Made by a program: the position numbers and the translations under genes
DNA from: Andrena cerasifolii
Lineage: Eukaryota > Arthropoda > Insecta > Hymenoptera > Andrenidae
Reading direction: 5' to 3'
Length of the DNA: 64,000 nt
Assembly: GCF_050908995.1 (NCBI RefSeq)
Contig: NC_135120.1
Location: forward strand, 7,081,433-7,145,432
Part shown: positions 45,105-59,100 of the stretch, piece after piece
Numbering within the stretch: position 1 is the first letter of the stretch
How the letters are laid out: the number at the start of each line of letters is the position of its first letter
The notes under the pieces: model-generated
The model's database searches: none
What the model saw: the letters and a program-made list of their open reading frames with translations, nothing else
Told to the model about the DNA's origin: nothing

Positions 45105-48100
45105 GCTGGAAGACAAATTTTGTTGTAAGAGTGCAAATACAATTAACGAAATGTAAACCATATTGCATATAAAATTATTTGGTAATTATATTTATTATAA
45201 AAATTCGTAAAACTGATTTGCAAATTGCGATAAAATACTATAATATAATAATAAAAACATATATAAAAGTTACACAAGTAAACAAAATTTTGAATTTTAT
45301 TTTAACAAAATTTCGTATTTTATTTTAACATAATTTCGAATTTTATTTTAACAAAATTTCGAATTTTATTTTAACAGAATTCGATCATAAACTAAATTCT
45401 GATTAAATTGCCGCTAACAGGGTTGCCATTGTTAGTTAACAGCACAAAATATTTCTGTATATTTTTTACAAATTGGTATGTTACTATTCAGAACATTCAT
45501 TTATTTAAAGAAAAAGCCAAATATTAAAATAAATTATTAAATTCTAAAGTTTTATGTTTAAATATAAGTTGATTTTATATAAATCACCTTAGATTCAACT
45601 TAATACTGTAGGCTTGTTTATTTATAAATCTTGATATCATCTCTAATATGAATATATTTTATAGAATGCCGATATGTTTTTAGTGTCAAGTGTCAAAAAT
45701 CAAAATGCATGAAACTCACGTGCCTTTATAAAGGTTATGTTTGTTATTTGCACTTCAGAATATTTTTTTCTTGTTTTGCCACCACCGTCACAGAAATTTT
45801 AAATCTCGTAATTAAACAAATATTTCTCCATAGGTAATTTAGTAAAGTAATTTAGGTAAACTGTAGTAATTGACCAGCTTCACAGCTCAGTAATTATGGA
45901 CAAAAAAACGAAAGTAATGACGAGTAATATATGCGTATATGTGGTGACGTTCAGAATGATGCAACTGGCAAAGATCGTGAATGCTTATCATTCAGAGTTC
46001 GATTAACAAATCAAGACTTCTTATCAAGTTTGCACGTGATTCACGAGTAAATAGTAAATGGCACTGTTAATAGTAAATAAAATGTTATTATCAAAATGTT
46101 GTCGGATAACAGTAACGAAACAAATGTTGCAGATTTAAAGATTGAAATGTTAGTTTGTAAGTTTAGAAAACATTCTCAATTTTTTCATATTTTATGAAGC
46201 AAACAGTAAAATTAATTTCAGGATGGAATAGGGGAAAATAATCTAAACTAAACTAAAAACAGGAATATAAATAAATAAAAGAATACAAATTATATTGTAC
46301 ACAATAAAATGATCTCACCATTTTATACCGTGCTTGCACTACTGTACATACTTGTACAAACTCTTATTTTCATCTATGCTTTCATGTATCCTATGTCGTA
46401 CTTTTTCATTCTTAAAATAAATTATCCGCGTTTACAAAGGACATTCCCAAAATAGATATAAAATAGAAGATTTACAACTTGTCATTGCTGAGTTACATGT
46501 TCAATTGTTTACGTTGCAGTTATTTCCCGCTTGGTGCGCCGCTATTTTTAAATCTTGTGTTCTGCCTTACGTGAATATAAAATAGACCGTGGTAAATTTT
46601 TCAAAAAATTTATTATAAAATATATTATACCTTAGTTAAGTACATATTCAACACTACGTACGTGAACGATGTCTATGTATGTATAACAACTACGGATGAA
46701 GTCTCTGCTTTCTGAGCTGACCGCGAATGAAAACGGGACTTGAACACGGGAACAGAAGAAAAACATGTTTTTTCTCGAGATAGACGTAGAACTTAAATTA
46801 TCATTTAACGGACAAAGATTATAACTCAGGCGAACTTTCTGCGAAGAGAAAGTGAATGCACACTTTGAGCGTTATCATCGTATGTAAAGTTCTGGATCAC
46901 ACTCTTAAAAGATGAGCGTATTTACGGCACGCTTTTAAAATTGCCGCGCAAAGATTAAACGACGTTTGAACTCATCAGAGCATTGGAAACTAGCGCTCGC
47001 GACATTTGAAGGTAAAATTCCAATCGCTCCAGTGCTTGTTTTTTCATACGATTTAACATGTCACTCCTATCGTTCCGTGAACTTTAGGTTCGACGTCGCA
47101 ATCACAAACGTAAAGTTCCAACAAAATCGTTAATGTATTACTGTCTGAACCGAATTGAAATATACACAACCGATTTTAGGAGTTCATTTCCTCTTACTGG
47201 TTGATAACATAAACGTAATACTTTTTACATTCATATATTCACTCTTACGTAATAAAAGGGCTACACTTAAAAACACGAAGCTATCTCTTCGTTACAGAGA
47301 CAGTTTCGAAAGTTTCTTTTTTTTTAATACCAATCTGTTAACCGAGCTTTATTAACGGCATGTATCACGTTCCTCTTTAAAATTTTTTTGGAATTTAAAT
47401 CGAGATGGCCCTAAGTATCAGTCTTTTGGTTAAAATTTTGTTAATTTCATTAGATATAGTTGAGCATAACTCTATGAAGTTCGACATGGCCTAGTAAGAA
47501 CATATACTATCTACGTTCCACAGCCAAGGACTTCTATAAACGCATATTTACGATTATACGCAATAACTTAAAAAGGAAGCATTATGTTCGAGTAACAGTC
47601 GCGTGACCTGGGGTTAAAATGTTATTTAAGCTTCAGAGTGTTAATATATGCTGCATAAATATCGGTAAAAAAATAAACTTAACATCTACAGGTTCGTAAT
47701 AGCATGTAAAAAGAGTCACGTAAGGAACATATCATTAGAAGCTATACAGGGTGTTCCAAAATTTTTTAGCCATACTTGTCCAGCATGTTCTACTAACTGT
47801 ACTGAAGAAACAATCCATACACAGCTGTACATGAGTGGAAAGACTCCAGCCGTCGAACTTCCTGAACAGTTCTATGTTTCAATGCCTGCATTATTTTTTA
47901 TGTAGAGTATTCACTATTCCCTGCACTCTCGTTTTCGACAAGGCCACAGTTCTTTCACTCGTACCACACAAGTACCAGAAATAGTAGGGTACTGAAGAGC
48001 TTATAGCGTAGAGGGCAAACCGAGCTTATAGCGAGGAATTACTGTACTATGATAATACAATGCATACGAAAACCTGTGATTCTACATAAAACAATAAATA

Positions 48101-49461
48101 GAAAATATGGAACATTTTTTGTTACGAGACTTCATTTCCGAGAAAATTGATTCTGAAAACTGACCTAGTACGGGTCGATCTGAATAGAAATTGGCATACC
48201 ACAACAGTAAATATGGTGCAAATGCTAGGATGAAATGAATCCTTGTGTAAAAATAAGTTGACACTGCACAACTTTTTTTCGTGCGGCCGAAGCTCCCTTT
48301 TTCAGAAAATCGGGTTTAAAAATTTGTCGAGAATATGTGCATAAACTCGAATTTTCTTAAAACAATGTCCCGATCAAAAAAAGCTATTCTACAATTTCCA
48401 CTTATTATTTCACAATGATTCATTTCATTCGTAATTGTGCCATATTAGCTGTTGCATTTAGCCAATTCTTAGTCAAATGTATGCGTACTTAAATATTCCA
48501 AGTCATTTTTCCTACACTTCAACCTCGTGACACCCTGTAGAACCGAAGAATGCGTGGATATAAAACGTGAAACGTGAAACAGAAACGTATAAACATTATT
48601 TACTGAATGTGAACACGCACAAATATCGAATAACGGCAAATATAATAATACTGGTTCGAAACGTTTTCAAGCATGTCTGAGCACGTTCGATAATCAATGA
48701 GATAACATAGATTCTTTCTAATTAAAACACCTCCATTGAATATTTCCTCTCATGTACAACTTACAGAAGCAGTAATTCAGAGGAAAACTTGTAAACCTAT
48801 GTGTGTATGATATCTTTTTGTCAATATTATTAAAAACGTATGTTGGTAAAGTTTGGTCAAATATTTTCGAAACACCGTACATAAACAATAATACTTGACT
48901 TAGCTACTCGAACAAAACGCCCCGTGTTATCTGACTGATAATTATATATTTTTCCTGTAAGTAAATATTAACGGGATTCTTACATTAATTACGCTATTAT
49001 ATCTCAATATATGCAAATATAAATTGTAATACACTCGTACTACGCATTCTAATAATAATCTTAGCTTTAACAAAAATTCGAAACGAACTTGTGTTTGATT
49101 ATCCAGTTCTCTACACGTTCGTGACTACCGATTACAAATACCTCCTATAATTCACAAAAATGGACCTCTTACACCTCTGGAACTCCATTACGACAAAATA
49201 ATCGTTCGTACTTTCTTTACTTAAGACCAAAGAATTTATCGAAGAAATAAATAGGAACCAGCCTATATATCATGTACAGGGCGCGAATAGAATGAATTAC
49301 TTTGTAAATTCATTAAAAATATGGCAGTTGAGGTCAGTTTACTGAATGTCGAAATAAAATATACCGTTTCCCGTGACAAACGATTTTCTTGTGACGCGAT
49401 CCATATATATATGTACATATATCGGTGTCTCAGTTACGATTACTTCGAAAAAGAAACAAAA
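45105..49461. other. Intergenic region between phosphatase B and the CEP350-like gene
   Basis: It should hold the promoter of phosphatase B (right of 45104) and the 3' UTR of the CEP350-like gene (left of 49462). An AT-rich micro-repeat of AAAATTTCGAATTTTATTTT lies at about 45290-45375. TACAGGGTGTTCCAAAATTT at 47745 has a weak inverted partner near 48530. No exon is convincing. Confidence 0.5.
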
Positions 49462-50187
49462 CTAAACCATTACTTTCCTTTTCTTTGCATACGCCACTTT
49501 AACTACGTTCACAGTCTCCATTATGAGGGTGTCCAATATAGCTACAGTGAGACCATTCTTTACCGCGAGTTCGTCGTGATGAAATTTAGTCCACTCGTCC
49601 TCTTCAGCCTGGGCCTCTCTAGCCAGCAGTTCATCCACTCTGTCCCTTCGTTTTCTGCTCCAACGCATCACCATATTTTCGCGCTGCAGTTTTGTCTTAA
49701 AGCCGAACAACGTAGCTACCTCTTTGTTAACGTACTCGTTCAGTTCGTCAATAGTCTTCGGAATTTTCATCATCGGTCTTGTCTTTACGCTCGGTTTCGT
49801 CCAACTTGGACCCGGCTTTTCGTACTCGGCTTGATAAACCTCTGCGATCGTTTCCTTGCACAGATCAAAGAGGAATGTGTTGTAAATTCTTATATCCTTC
49901 TTTACAGTCTCATCGTTCTCTTTGGTCAACACATAAATCTCGGGGGGAGCTTCTAAACTCATGATATCTTCCCCTGCCTCCTTGGCCCTGAATATTATCG
50001 CCGTAACTTTTTCAGTAAATGCTGTTAATTCCTCTATATTCGAGGGAATCACAGCTGGCGGCGAAGAAGGTGATCCGAGTGATGGTGAAACCCTTTGACC
50101 ACCGCCGGGTGGTGTATACGGAGGAGGTGGTTTGTTGGGTATTTCTCTGACATAGTAAGATACTTCCTCAGCTTCCAATTTCTTAAT
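49462..50187 (-). CDS. Cep350: CEP350-like terminal exon
   Basis: It begins IKKLEAEEVSYYVREIPN, then PPPPYTPPGGGQR, a folded-looking helical C-terminal domain (SNIEELTAFTEKVTAI to WTKFHHDELAVKNGL) and a basic tail AKKRKVMV before TAG. Confidence 0.92.
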   Translation of the reverse strand: MKKLEAEEVSYYVREIPNKPPPPYTPPGGGQRVSPSLGSPSSPPAVIPSNIEELTAFTEKVTAIIFRAKEAGEDIMSLEAPPEIYVLTKENDETVKKDIRIYNTFLFDLCKETIAEVYQAEYEKPGPSWTKPSVKTRPMMKIPKTIDELNEYVNKEVATLFGFKTKLQRENMVMRWSRKRRDRVDELLAREAQAEEDEWTKFHHDELAVKNGLTVAILDTLIMETVNVVKVAYAKKRKVMV

Positions 50188-53100
50188 CTGTTAACAACAA
50201 ATTGTATACATTATAATGTTACTTTTACGTTAAAAGGAATTACCAAATAGTAGAAAAATTAATTTTCACCTCTAACTCAATTTGAAGCTGTTCAATGCGA
50301 AGCAGTTTTGCCTCGAACTCTGCAACCTCCAATCCGGGCTGTTCCAATGATGCTGTATAAATGAAAACGAAGGATAATGTAAGTTTTCGTAAGGACTTAC
50401 GGTTAAATTGTCCAGGAAAAGCAACACGAATCTTTACATTACACTATCAATTCACAGTTTGCTTCAATTGGATGCTTCGAGGATTAAAAAAAAAATGTCT
50501 AAAATATAGGTAACAAAGATTTTCTGATGCATTAATTAAAATATTATAAAGCTGTGATGATGTTGAACATTCCAAGGAAAATTTGTATATAATCAGAATT
50601 TTTTTTTGTTTTGAAAAATACTTAGAGGAAAACGGAAGGTAAAATATTTTACGTATGTGTTGTGTTGCACAATATTTACAGGCTTTCCTTGTGCATACAG
50701 AAATTAATAATTAAAGGTCAAGCATGTCATGCGACACTGATTTGTACAAAAAGAACAAGTCAATGTTCGTTTCATTCAAAGTTTCGTGTTGTATTACCTT
50801 TAAGTAATTATTATCTCGACTTTGCTATTCTGAAAATAAACAATACATGGCTATACGAGGCAATGCTTTGCACAGGAATATACAGCCATTATAAAAATCA
50901 GAACGTGTCTCTGTAATGTATGTAATATATATGTATAATGTATTTCTTGATGCTCAAAATTACGCAAATGACAGAAAGAAATCAACTTAAATTTAATCAG
51001 CTGCATGTAGTAAGACTTATACTTTTAAATATCTATTTGTTGATTTTTTTTAATGTTTATTTATTGACAAAATTATTTAAACTTCGGTAGTTCTAAATTT
51101 ACATTTACACATTGAACATGAAGAATTTTGCGATCAAGAAGGATATGTACAAAATGTACAGAGATTACTAATTAAATTGTGAAATAGATATCTAAAGATA
51201 TATCTTAATAAAATTCAAAATAAATTATACCAAAACTGCGTGTGGTTTACTCTCAATTTCACAATGAAATAGATATAAAATATATATGAGTAGTAAAAAA
51301 TGTACCTTTCAATTTGTCTATCATGACCTCTATATCCTTCTCGGATGTCGTAACAATGGGAACAGTATGGTACGTATTCTCTGGATCATCTACGTTTTGA
51401 TTCTCGGCGTTAGTGTCATTCAACAAATCATCATTCAGCGCGTCAATGGCTAATCTTGAGTCATTAAGATCTCTAGGAGAATCCATCTCAATTTCTGATA
51501 CACCTTTCGGTGTATCCCTGCCTTCACTTGACTCAGACGATGCATCCTGCTCTCGCCTTTCTTTCTCTTCTTCATTCAAGCTAGCTAGCATTTGCGCCGA
51601 TCGATTTTCTTCTTCCGTTGCTATCTTAGATGCCTGAATTTCCAAACTGTTTGCCAATTGCTCGTTCTTCCTAGGAATATCTTCCACAACTCTGTCATCA
51701 ACGATTGACAGTACAGCATCCTTATTAGAAAGCTCTGCTTGCAGGTGCTCGTTGTATTCCGATGTCTGTTTATCCTTCCGAACCTGTTCTTCGCCGTGAT
51801 CAAAGCTTGCTGATTTCTGTGTGATTTCATCGAGTATTCTCAACACTTCCTCTGATTTTTGCACCACTTCGTATCTCTCCGGTATAAATGATGATTTTTG
51901 TACAGCGGCAGATTTCTGAACTTCACTTTTATCAAAAATTTCAGAAACCTCCAGGCTCTCTTCCGAGATGTCTTCATACTCTGGATCCTTCAAAATGTTA
52001 AATGTCTTATTTGCCGCATCGGTAGGTGCAGTGGGTATATCTGATTCACAGTTCTCTACTATTTTCAGATTATCTGCAACTTCGGATATGGTCACACTCT
52101 CTAAACTCTCTATTATGTTCTCTGAAACTTCATTAACTTCAGTATCTGTCTTATCGTGTGATATCAATTCTGATTCAACAACAGAATCTATGGAATGTTT
52201 AGTTTCTTTCTCTATAGTCTCCAATATACTTTCTACTACTTCTACCAAATTATCGAGTTGTTCGCCGTCAGAACTATCTTGTTCTACCGCGAGCTCCAAT
52301 GGCTTCAGCTCATCTATTACTTTTACTTGTATTTCCACTTTATCTTCAGAGTCGTTCAGTTCTACAGTTTCTTCTTCCGCTAATGCTACCTTGGCGTCAA
52401 TTTCAAGTTCCGATGAAATCACACCTTCCACGTTCCCTGGTCCCAGTTCTGTTATTACAACTCCCCGCGATTTAGTTTCAACGTGGTACGTATTTTCATT
52501 ATCTTCAATCTCCACGTGCAGTTTAATATCTATAACAGGTTCAGCGCACACTTTGGTAGTCCTTATATCTTGGTTAATATTCCTTTCGATATTAATATCC
52601 GGAGGAATATTTTCTTCGTTTTCATCAAATTCTATTCCGTTCTCTCCCTGCAACTTGTCCTTTAAATCAGATCTACTTAAAATTAATTTAGTTTTGTCAT
52701 TCACTGCGTGTATTTCATTTTTATCTTCCTTAATTGCTGAATGGTTCTCGATTTTTTCTTTTATCGAACTGTCGTCAATACTCTTTTCCACTTTGTCCAA
52801 TATTTTAGTTACGGACTCATAAATGGCTCTTTGGAAATCATCGGTTTCTATAGTATGCACGGTTTCCTCTTGATTCTGTTCTTTGTCAGTGTCATTGGCA
52901 ATTATATCTAATATATCATCAATTTTGCTATTTGCCTTCTCGACACGATATTCCGGTATTGATTCGTCAAATTTAATTCCGTATGTATCAATATTGGTAG
53001 ATTCTCCTTTCGGAACGAACAGAGACACATCTTCTATATCGCTAATCGCGTTCTCTTCAAGGTCTGCATTTTTATAATTATCTATTGTCTGAGATATATC

Positions 53101-56100
53101 CCTCGATTCTAGAAATTCGCTTGAATCGTTATTGGACGACTTTGAATTCTGACTTTGAGACTTCTCCCACTCTGAATTACCAACATCTTGCTGCACATCA
53201 AACGAATCGGATATAGTCCAATCGTCTTTGTCGAAAGAAGTTTTATCTGCGGAAATTATTCTCGACTGACTTTCATCTTTAATCACTTCTTTCCTAATAA
53301 AACTAACAGCATGATCTATACCTTGTTCGATGATTGCAACAGATTTTTGAGAAGCCTCTTTAGATTTTGTAATTTCATTTTGAATAAGTAGACTACTCTC
53401 ATTCTTATCGTTGTACTCATTTGTTTTTAATGTAAAATCATCCAGTTTTGGAACCGAATATACATCGCTAAAACTCTTATGTCTATCGTCCTTCGCAAAA
53501 TCTATCGATTCTTCAAAGTTCTCAGCTTTTTCAATTGGGCTTGTATATTGAAAAGCACTCTGTTTCTTCGATAACTGAGACACATTTGATGCGACTGACG
53601 TCTGTCTTGTGACATACGGAAGTTCTTTAGAAATTATGTCGTTGTTATTTTCTGAATGACTTTGTATAATACTGGCAGTATTTGTTGTTGCACTACGATC
53701 GATGTCTGTATACAGATTTACCGTCTTATCCTTTTCAAGTAAATTAGACTTTTCTAACGGAGTTAAAGAATTTTTATTTGACTGCAACGATTTGTGACTT
53801 CTTGAGTTATGAGAATCAACTAAACTCTCTTCAATATCTATATCCTCTTCTAGAGGGTATACTATTTCGGACGCATTTTCTGCTGTGCTTATACTCTGTT
53901 TATCTTGCGTTGCTTCTGAATAAATTTCGGATAAAGATTTCATACGAGCTTCCACAGAAATATCATTTGATATTTTTTCAAGACTTTCATGCAAATCTGA
54001 TTCGTTATTTTCGATCATCATATTCGAACGATGGAAATCATTCTCTGTAGCTTTAATGTGCTCCGATATTATGGACTTTTCAATCTCGTTCAGAATTTCC
54101 TTACTCCTCGCTTTGTAATCAATTTCTCGGTTCGATATAGAATTACTCGTTTCATCCGCTGGCAGTATAACAGACATGACATCGTCAACTACTTCCTCCA
54201 CGCTTTTGTTGTCACGATAGTTACCAACTGTTTTGAATTTTGTGCTGCTGGTCAAATACTGCGAAATATCAGAATCGGTCCCCTTGCGATCTAATTCTAG
54301 GTCTTTGTTTCTGTCATTTTTCATAATTTTCATATCGTTAATTTCATCAGTTTTATCAGACTTCAACAATATCTCGGCTACGTCTTTCGAAGTGCTCTTG
54401 TCTTCACTTTGTAAATCATGCTTCGGCTCTTCGTTTGGCTTCTTGCTGATACGCGACATCATTTCCGAAAGTATTTTGAGCTCATTTTCAAGGGAGCTTA
54501 TGTCTTCATCCAAGTTCTTGTTGTTTAAACGTAAGAAGCCCAACTTTCGCGAGAAATCATTAATCTCATTGGTTGGCTCTGTGCTGATTTCTGTGATAGA
54601 ACCTTCAACGTCCGAGTTTCTCGAAGGGACGTGAGAATACTCCGTGTCTTGCACTTGATCAGCACCAGATTGCGATGAGACACTTTTTATTCGAGACTGC
54701 TCAGAAAAGGTGTCAAAGTCCGATTTATATTCCCTTATGTCAGATTCAATCGTGGTTCCATGTTTAGAAAGCTTTGTTTCCGATTGCATAAATACACCTG
54801 CGTCAGATCTTGGCGCGGTAATGTCGGTGTTAACATCTTCCGAGCTTCTCGTTCTACTTACTTCATCCCCGTCTGTTTTACGTTCGTAAAGGATACTTTT
54901 GTCAGAACGAACATCGTCTGAGACTGGTGATACCGATCCAGGTTTATCGGATTCAATCTGTTCCGATATACACTCATCGAGAACAGATTGGATGCTGTTA
55001 ACAGTACCCGCTTTTCCGAAGCTCAATTGCTCCAACGTTCTTATACTTCTAGAGGATTTAGCTACTCTTTCCGAATGATATTTATCATATTCAATTTCAA
55101 TGTTCTCGTTTCGCAATAGATTAATATTTTTCATGAGTTCTTTTGTTGGCCTCTTCGTAGACAATAAGTCAGACTCTGATCTAGACCTTAGCAAGTCACT
55201 ACTTTTAAATATATCCTGTATCTTTTTTAAAGGAATCTCAGGTACTTTGAAATCCGCTAATGATCTTGATTCTATCGCTAATTTATCACTGTCTTTAGTT
55301 GTGCCCTTTTTTGATTCTAGCTTTTTACGCATTTCATGAATGGTCGTATCATATTTCTGTTCGCAGAAAAGAAATTATTCAGCATACGTAACATCTCGAT
55401 AAGTGTTTTTAAGAAGTAATTGCGTATACCTTAATTTGATTTAACAAGTTAGCTTCTAAAGCTCTAAGCTTTTGCTTTGTCTGTTTCCGCGCTTCCCTTT
55501 TCAAGCGTGACATCTCTATTCGCCTTTCTGCCAATCTTTCAGTAAGCAACTCTATCCTTCCTTCAATGTCACTTGTGTCGGATGAGACAGTAGTATCTAT
55601 GAAGGGACACACGCTTCTCTCTGATAGTTATCAGAATTAAAGAAAAGTACATATTTATTTGGATTATGTGTTTGTTGGAAGTTAGGTGTGTATACAGAAC
55701 GTGAGCACAATTAAACTTACCTTGCTGCGAAAAAACACTAGACGTTGCTGTTACAAGCTTAAGTGCAGCATGTTCCATTCGTGCAACACGATCCTCTTCT
55801 GTTCTCAATTTTGCATGCCAAGCCATCCATTCCTCCACACAATTCTTCCGCGATGTAAGTGCAGCTTCACGTGCATTCAAAATTCTAAACAACGTAATCA
55901 CATCCGATAGCACAAATACACTCTCCATATTGGCGAAATAGTTAGTAATAAATTAACGTGGCAAACGCGCGAGCTCTAAATTGTTTAAAAAATTGCTTGG
56001 TCGTGATAACAGAAGCAAATATGCTTTTCTACGCGGAGGTACACCGCAATAACGGCGGAATGCAGATCGCCGGTGCAGAGAATCTATTTTTACAATGCTT

Positions 56101-59100
56101 CACTTCATGGTGTGAATACACAGTTTATTATTAGACGACTTCTTACACGCCTCTGTGATTCGCAATTTCATTAATTTAGCTCGATCGTTAATATAACATA
56201 CAGACAGTCTCTAAAATTATGGCAGTGAACAACGTGGATGCAACGTAAATTCTATACAGCACAAATTCCGTACTTACTGTTCTAACTTCTTCGATGTCTT
56301 CAGGTTGTGATCTTGCGACCTGACGACCACAGATTTCATGTAATTCCTCTCGCTCTCCCCAGAACTGTGATGAGAAACAGCGAAATGAGTGCTAGCTTGG
56401 GATTTGGTAGACATATTATCCATACTGTGCGCGATCTTGTCTTGAATGTGAAAAGAATCCTCGTTAGCTTCTGCCTTCTTGTCAAATATCTTCTGACATA
56501 ATATGTTCTCTTTGCTATCATAGTCATCTACTCTTTCAGTCAGTAATTTGAAATTCTTGTCCCTTGTCGGTTTGAGGTGGCGCGTGAGGGTTTGCAACGA
56601 GCTCTGACCATCATTAGCATCCATATTATCTGAAAGCGCATTCTCGTCGTTTTTATCGGATTGAACAAACTCCTTCTCCATTTTCGTCCGTTTATTGCGA
56701 TGCTTAATAAATTCTTCCGACATCTGAGAATTGGACTTAGAATGGAACAGGTTTTCCGTAAGTATACTGGATGACGACTTGCTTTTCTGACATTTTGCAC
56801 TTCTGCGCTTAAAATTCGACTTGGATTCGGAACTGTACTGCGTCTTTTGCGACAAATCAGTTGGAATTGATTTGCTACTTCTTTTAGAACTCTTTGAACA
56901 GGTCTGTAAAACATCTTCAGAGACTTGGGACGATTTCGATGTTTTCGATATTGTGTCTTGACTGACAAAACTTATTTCTTCCGGAAGAATTTCACTAGTC
57001 ATGGCCGTAACTTTGGACAGAGATTCTCTTTCTCTGGGAGATACTATGCTTTGAAAATGATTATCAGTTATCTGAGAAGGCTTGGACTTCTTCGACAGTT
57101 CTTCGACAAGAGTGTCAGATTCTGACTTGGCGTGTTCGGAGATTGATTTATTTAAATTCTGTTGTAACAATTTGGACACCTCTGGGGATTTCTCTTTCTC
57201 AAACAGATATTTCCCAGATATACTCATGGAATGACTTGATATCGATTTCGGATCGATGGAATGCTGATGCGATTTCAATCTCAAAATATCTGCCCTGGGC
57301 ATTTTCTCTTCAAACTTCCTTGACTTTATTTCATACTTCGATTTGTTTCCATCCTTCTGTGATCTATAGGGGCACTCTTCTGGAGATATATTGTCTTGAA
57401 TAGCTTCGCTGGACTTATCAAACCTTAAGAAGGATGTATTAGACTCTTCGACGAAGTTTGTGAATTTATTACTCGTTGGTAAGTCCAGTTTGGAGAAATG
57501 TAATTCGCTTTCCGACATTTGCATACGTGCGTCTGTCTGAGAGCGATCATGCTGAGACTTATCAGAATCAACTAAAGAACTCATGGAACTGTTACTCCTT
57601 ATGTCGTAACCTTTCATCGGACCAGACAATCTCCTTGGCGATTGACTGTCTGCGCTTCTTTTCAATTTCGTTAAAATATTCTTGGTAGACATTTGAGGAT
57701 TAAACATATTCCTTTGTTTTTGCAACATGAGTTTACGCTCCTGACTTGCAATCTTATGAAGTTCTTTCAATCTGAAAATAGGATATTTATAGTTGTATGA
57801 AGGAGTTATTGTAACGCAGTGCTTCAATGTACTGTGTCCGAATGGAAAGAAGTCGATCGAGAAACTCTAGAGTCCGAATATCAGGTCCGAATAGTATATC
57901 CCTATTGGCTGGCGCGACAACGTCGGCGAATACAAAGTAAGCAAACGGGACACGGGCGGCGGGAGCCAATGCGAGCGAAGAACCCCTCTTGCTCCTGTGA
58001 CATTTCAACCGACTTCTTTCCATCCGGGCACAGTACATAAAATTGCATACCTGTTCATCTCATCTTTTTCTTGTTGTAATTTCAAAAGTAAAGCTCTTTG
58101 TTTCTTTTTTACAGAGCTTACACGACTATCTTGACCAGTATCTCTTAACGCACGTTTCTGTTCCTCCAGCTTTACTAACTTTTTAGTTCGATCATTTAAC
58201 GTTTTCTCCCGAGATTTAAATAACATCTCAATTTTATCATACCTTTGTTTCTCATCCTTTATTAACTGCGCAATCTACAGATACATAATAAAACAGTAAA
58301 TTTGAAATCTTTCTCGGTAGACAGAAATCTTAACTTATACTTACTTCCAAATCTAAATATTTATTGAAAGAACAAGTCACATCTCGCGTAGAGATGCTAA
58401 TCTCAGTCCCAGTCTCTGTTCTTATGGATGATGTGGTTTCGTGTAAACTTATTTCAGACATTGTTCTTAATTTACTAGGCAATGATATCTCCTCTATTTG
58501 ATCCAAGTCTTCAAATTGTTCGGCCGAATCCAAAGAAAGCTGCGGGACTTCGCTATCTCCGGGAAATCCTCGTTCATACGAGATACCACATATTTCGGAA
58601 CACCTACTCTGAACATTTCGCCAAGTCGAACGTGTATCTGTCTGCGTTGCCATATCATTTACCGTTTGTGTTTGTACTTCTACCGCTTTAACTGCGGGCT
58701 TACTTATTTTATTCGGATTGTCGAACTCATTCTCCATAGTCTGACTCGTAGTATGCTGTACTATATTTGTTTTAAACCAATATTTCAATATTAATAACTG
58801 TTTTTACAAATTAACAATTCTCATACATACAATATAGCAGTTTTATACCTTTATCAGGAGTAATATGTTTGTGCGATTTACTAATATCATTACACTGCTC
58901 CAAATCATCAACATTTCGCTCCCCTGCAGCCTTAGAGAAATGTGATCTCACTTGGTCGCTCGGCTGACTATGCTGCAATGATAACTCTTTCTCTTGATCC
59001 TGTTTAACGTTATATAAACACTTTTCAACATCCATGACCTGCCTCAAGGATTCATTAAAAGAATCAAGAAGATGCAATTCTGCTTGGAACTGCATATGCA

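Noticed and set aside
46093..46250. Possible two-exon short gene starting ATGTTGTCGGATAACAG with a donor at about 46158 and acceptor near 46221
   Set aside because: It encodes only 20-30 residues, with no recognisable motif and no further exon downstream.
49321..49956. 211-codon open frame on the plus strand
   Set aside because: It overlaps the terminal CEP350-like exon on the opposite strand; the minus-strand reading has the conserved tail and correct splice sites.
51968..52822. 284-codon open frame on the plus strand, rich in Ser
   Set aside because: It is antisense to the large CEP350-like exon. The open frame follows from the codon bias of the real gene and has no domain of its own.
55721..55928. 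ATG at 55928 as an independent start of a shorter protein
   Set aside because: A TTTAG acceptor at 55885 joins the exon in phase to the 56278 donor, and the coiled-coil reading continues across the junction.
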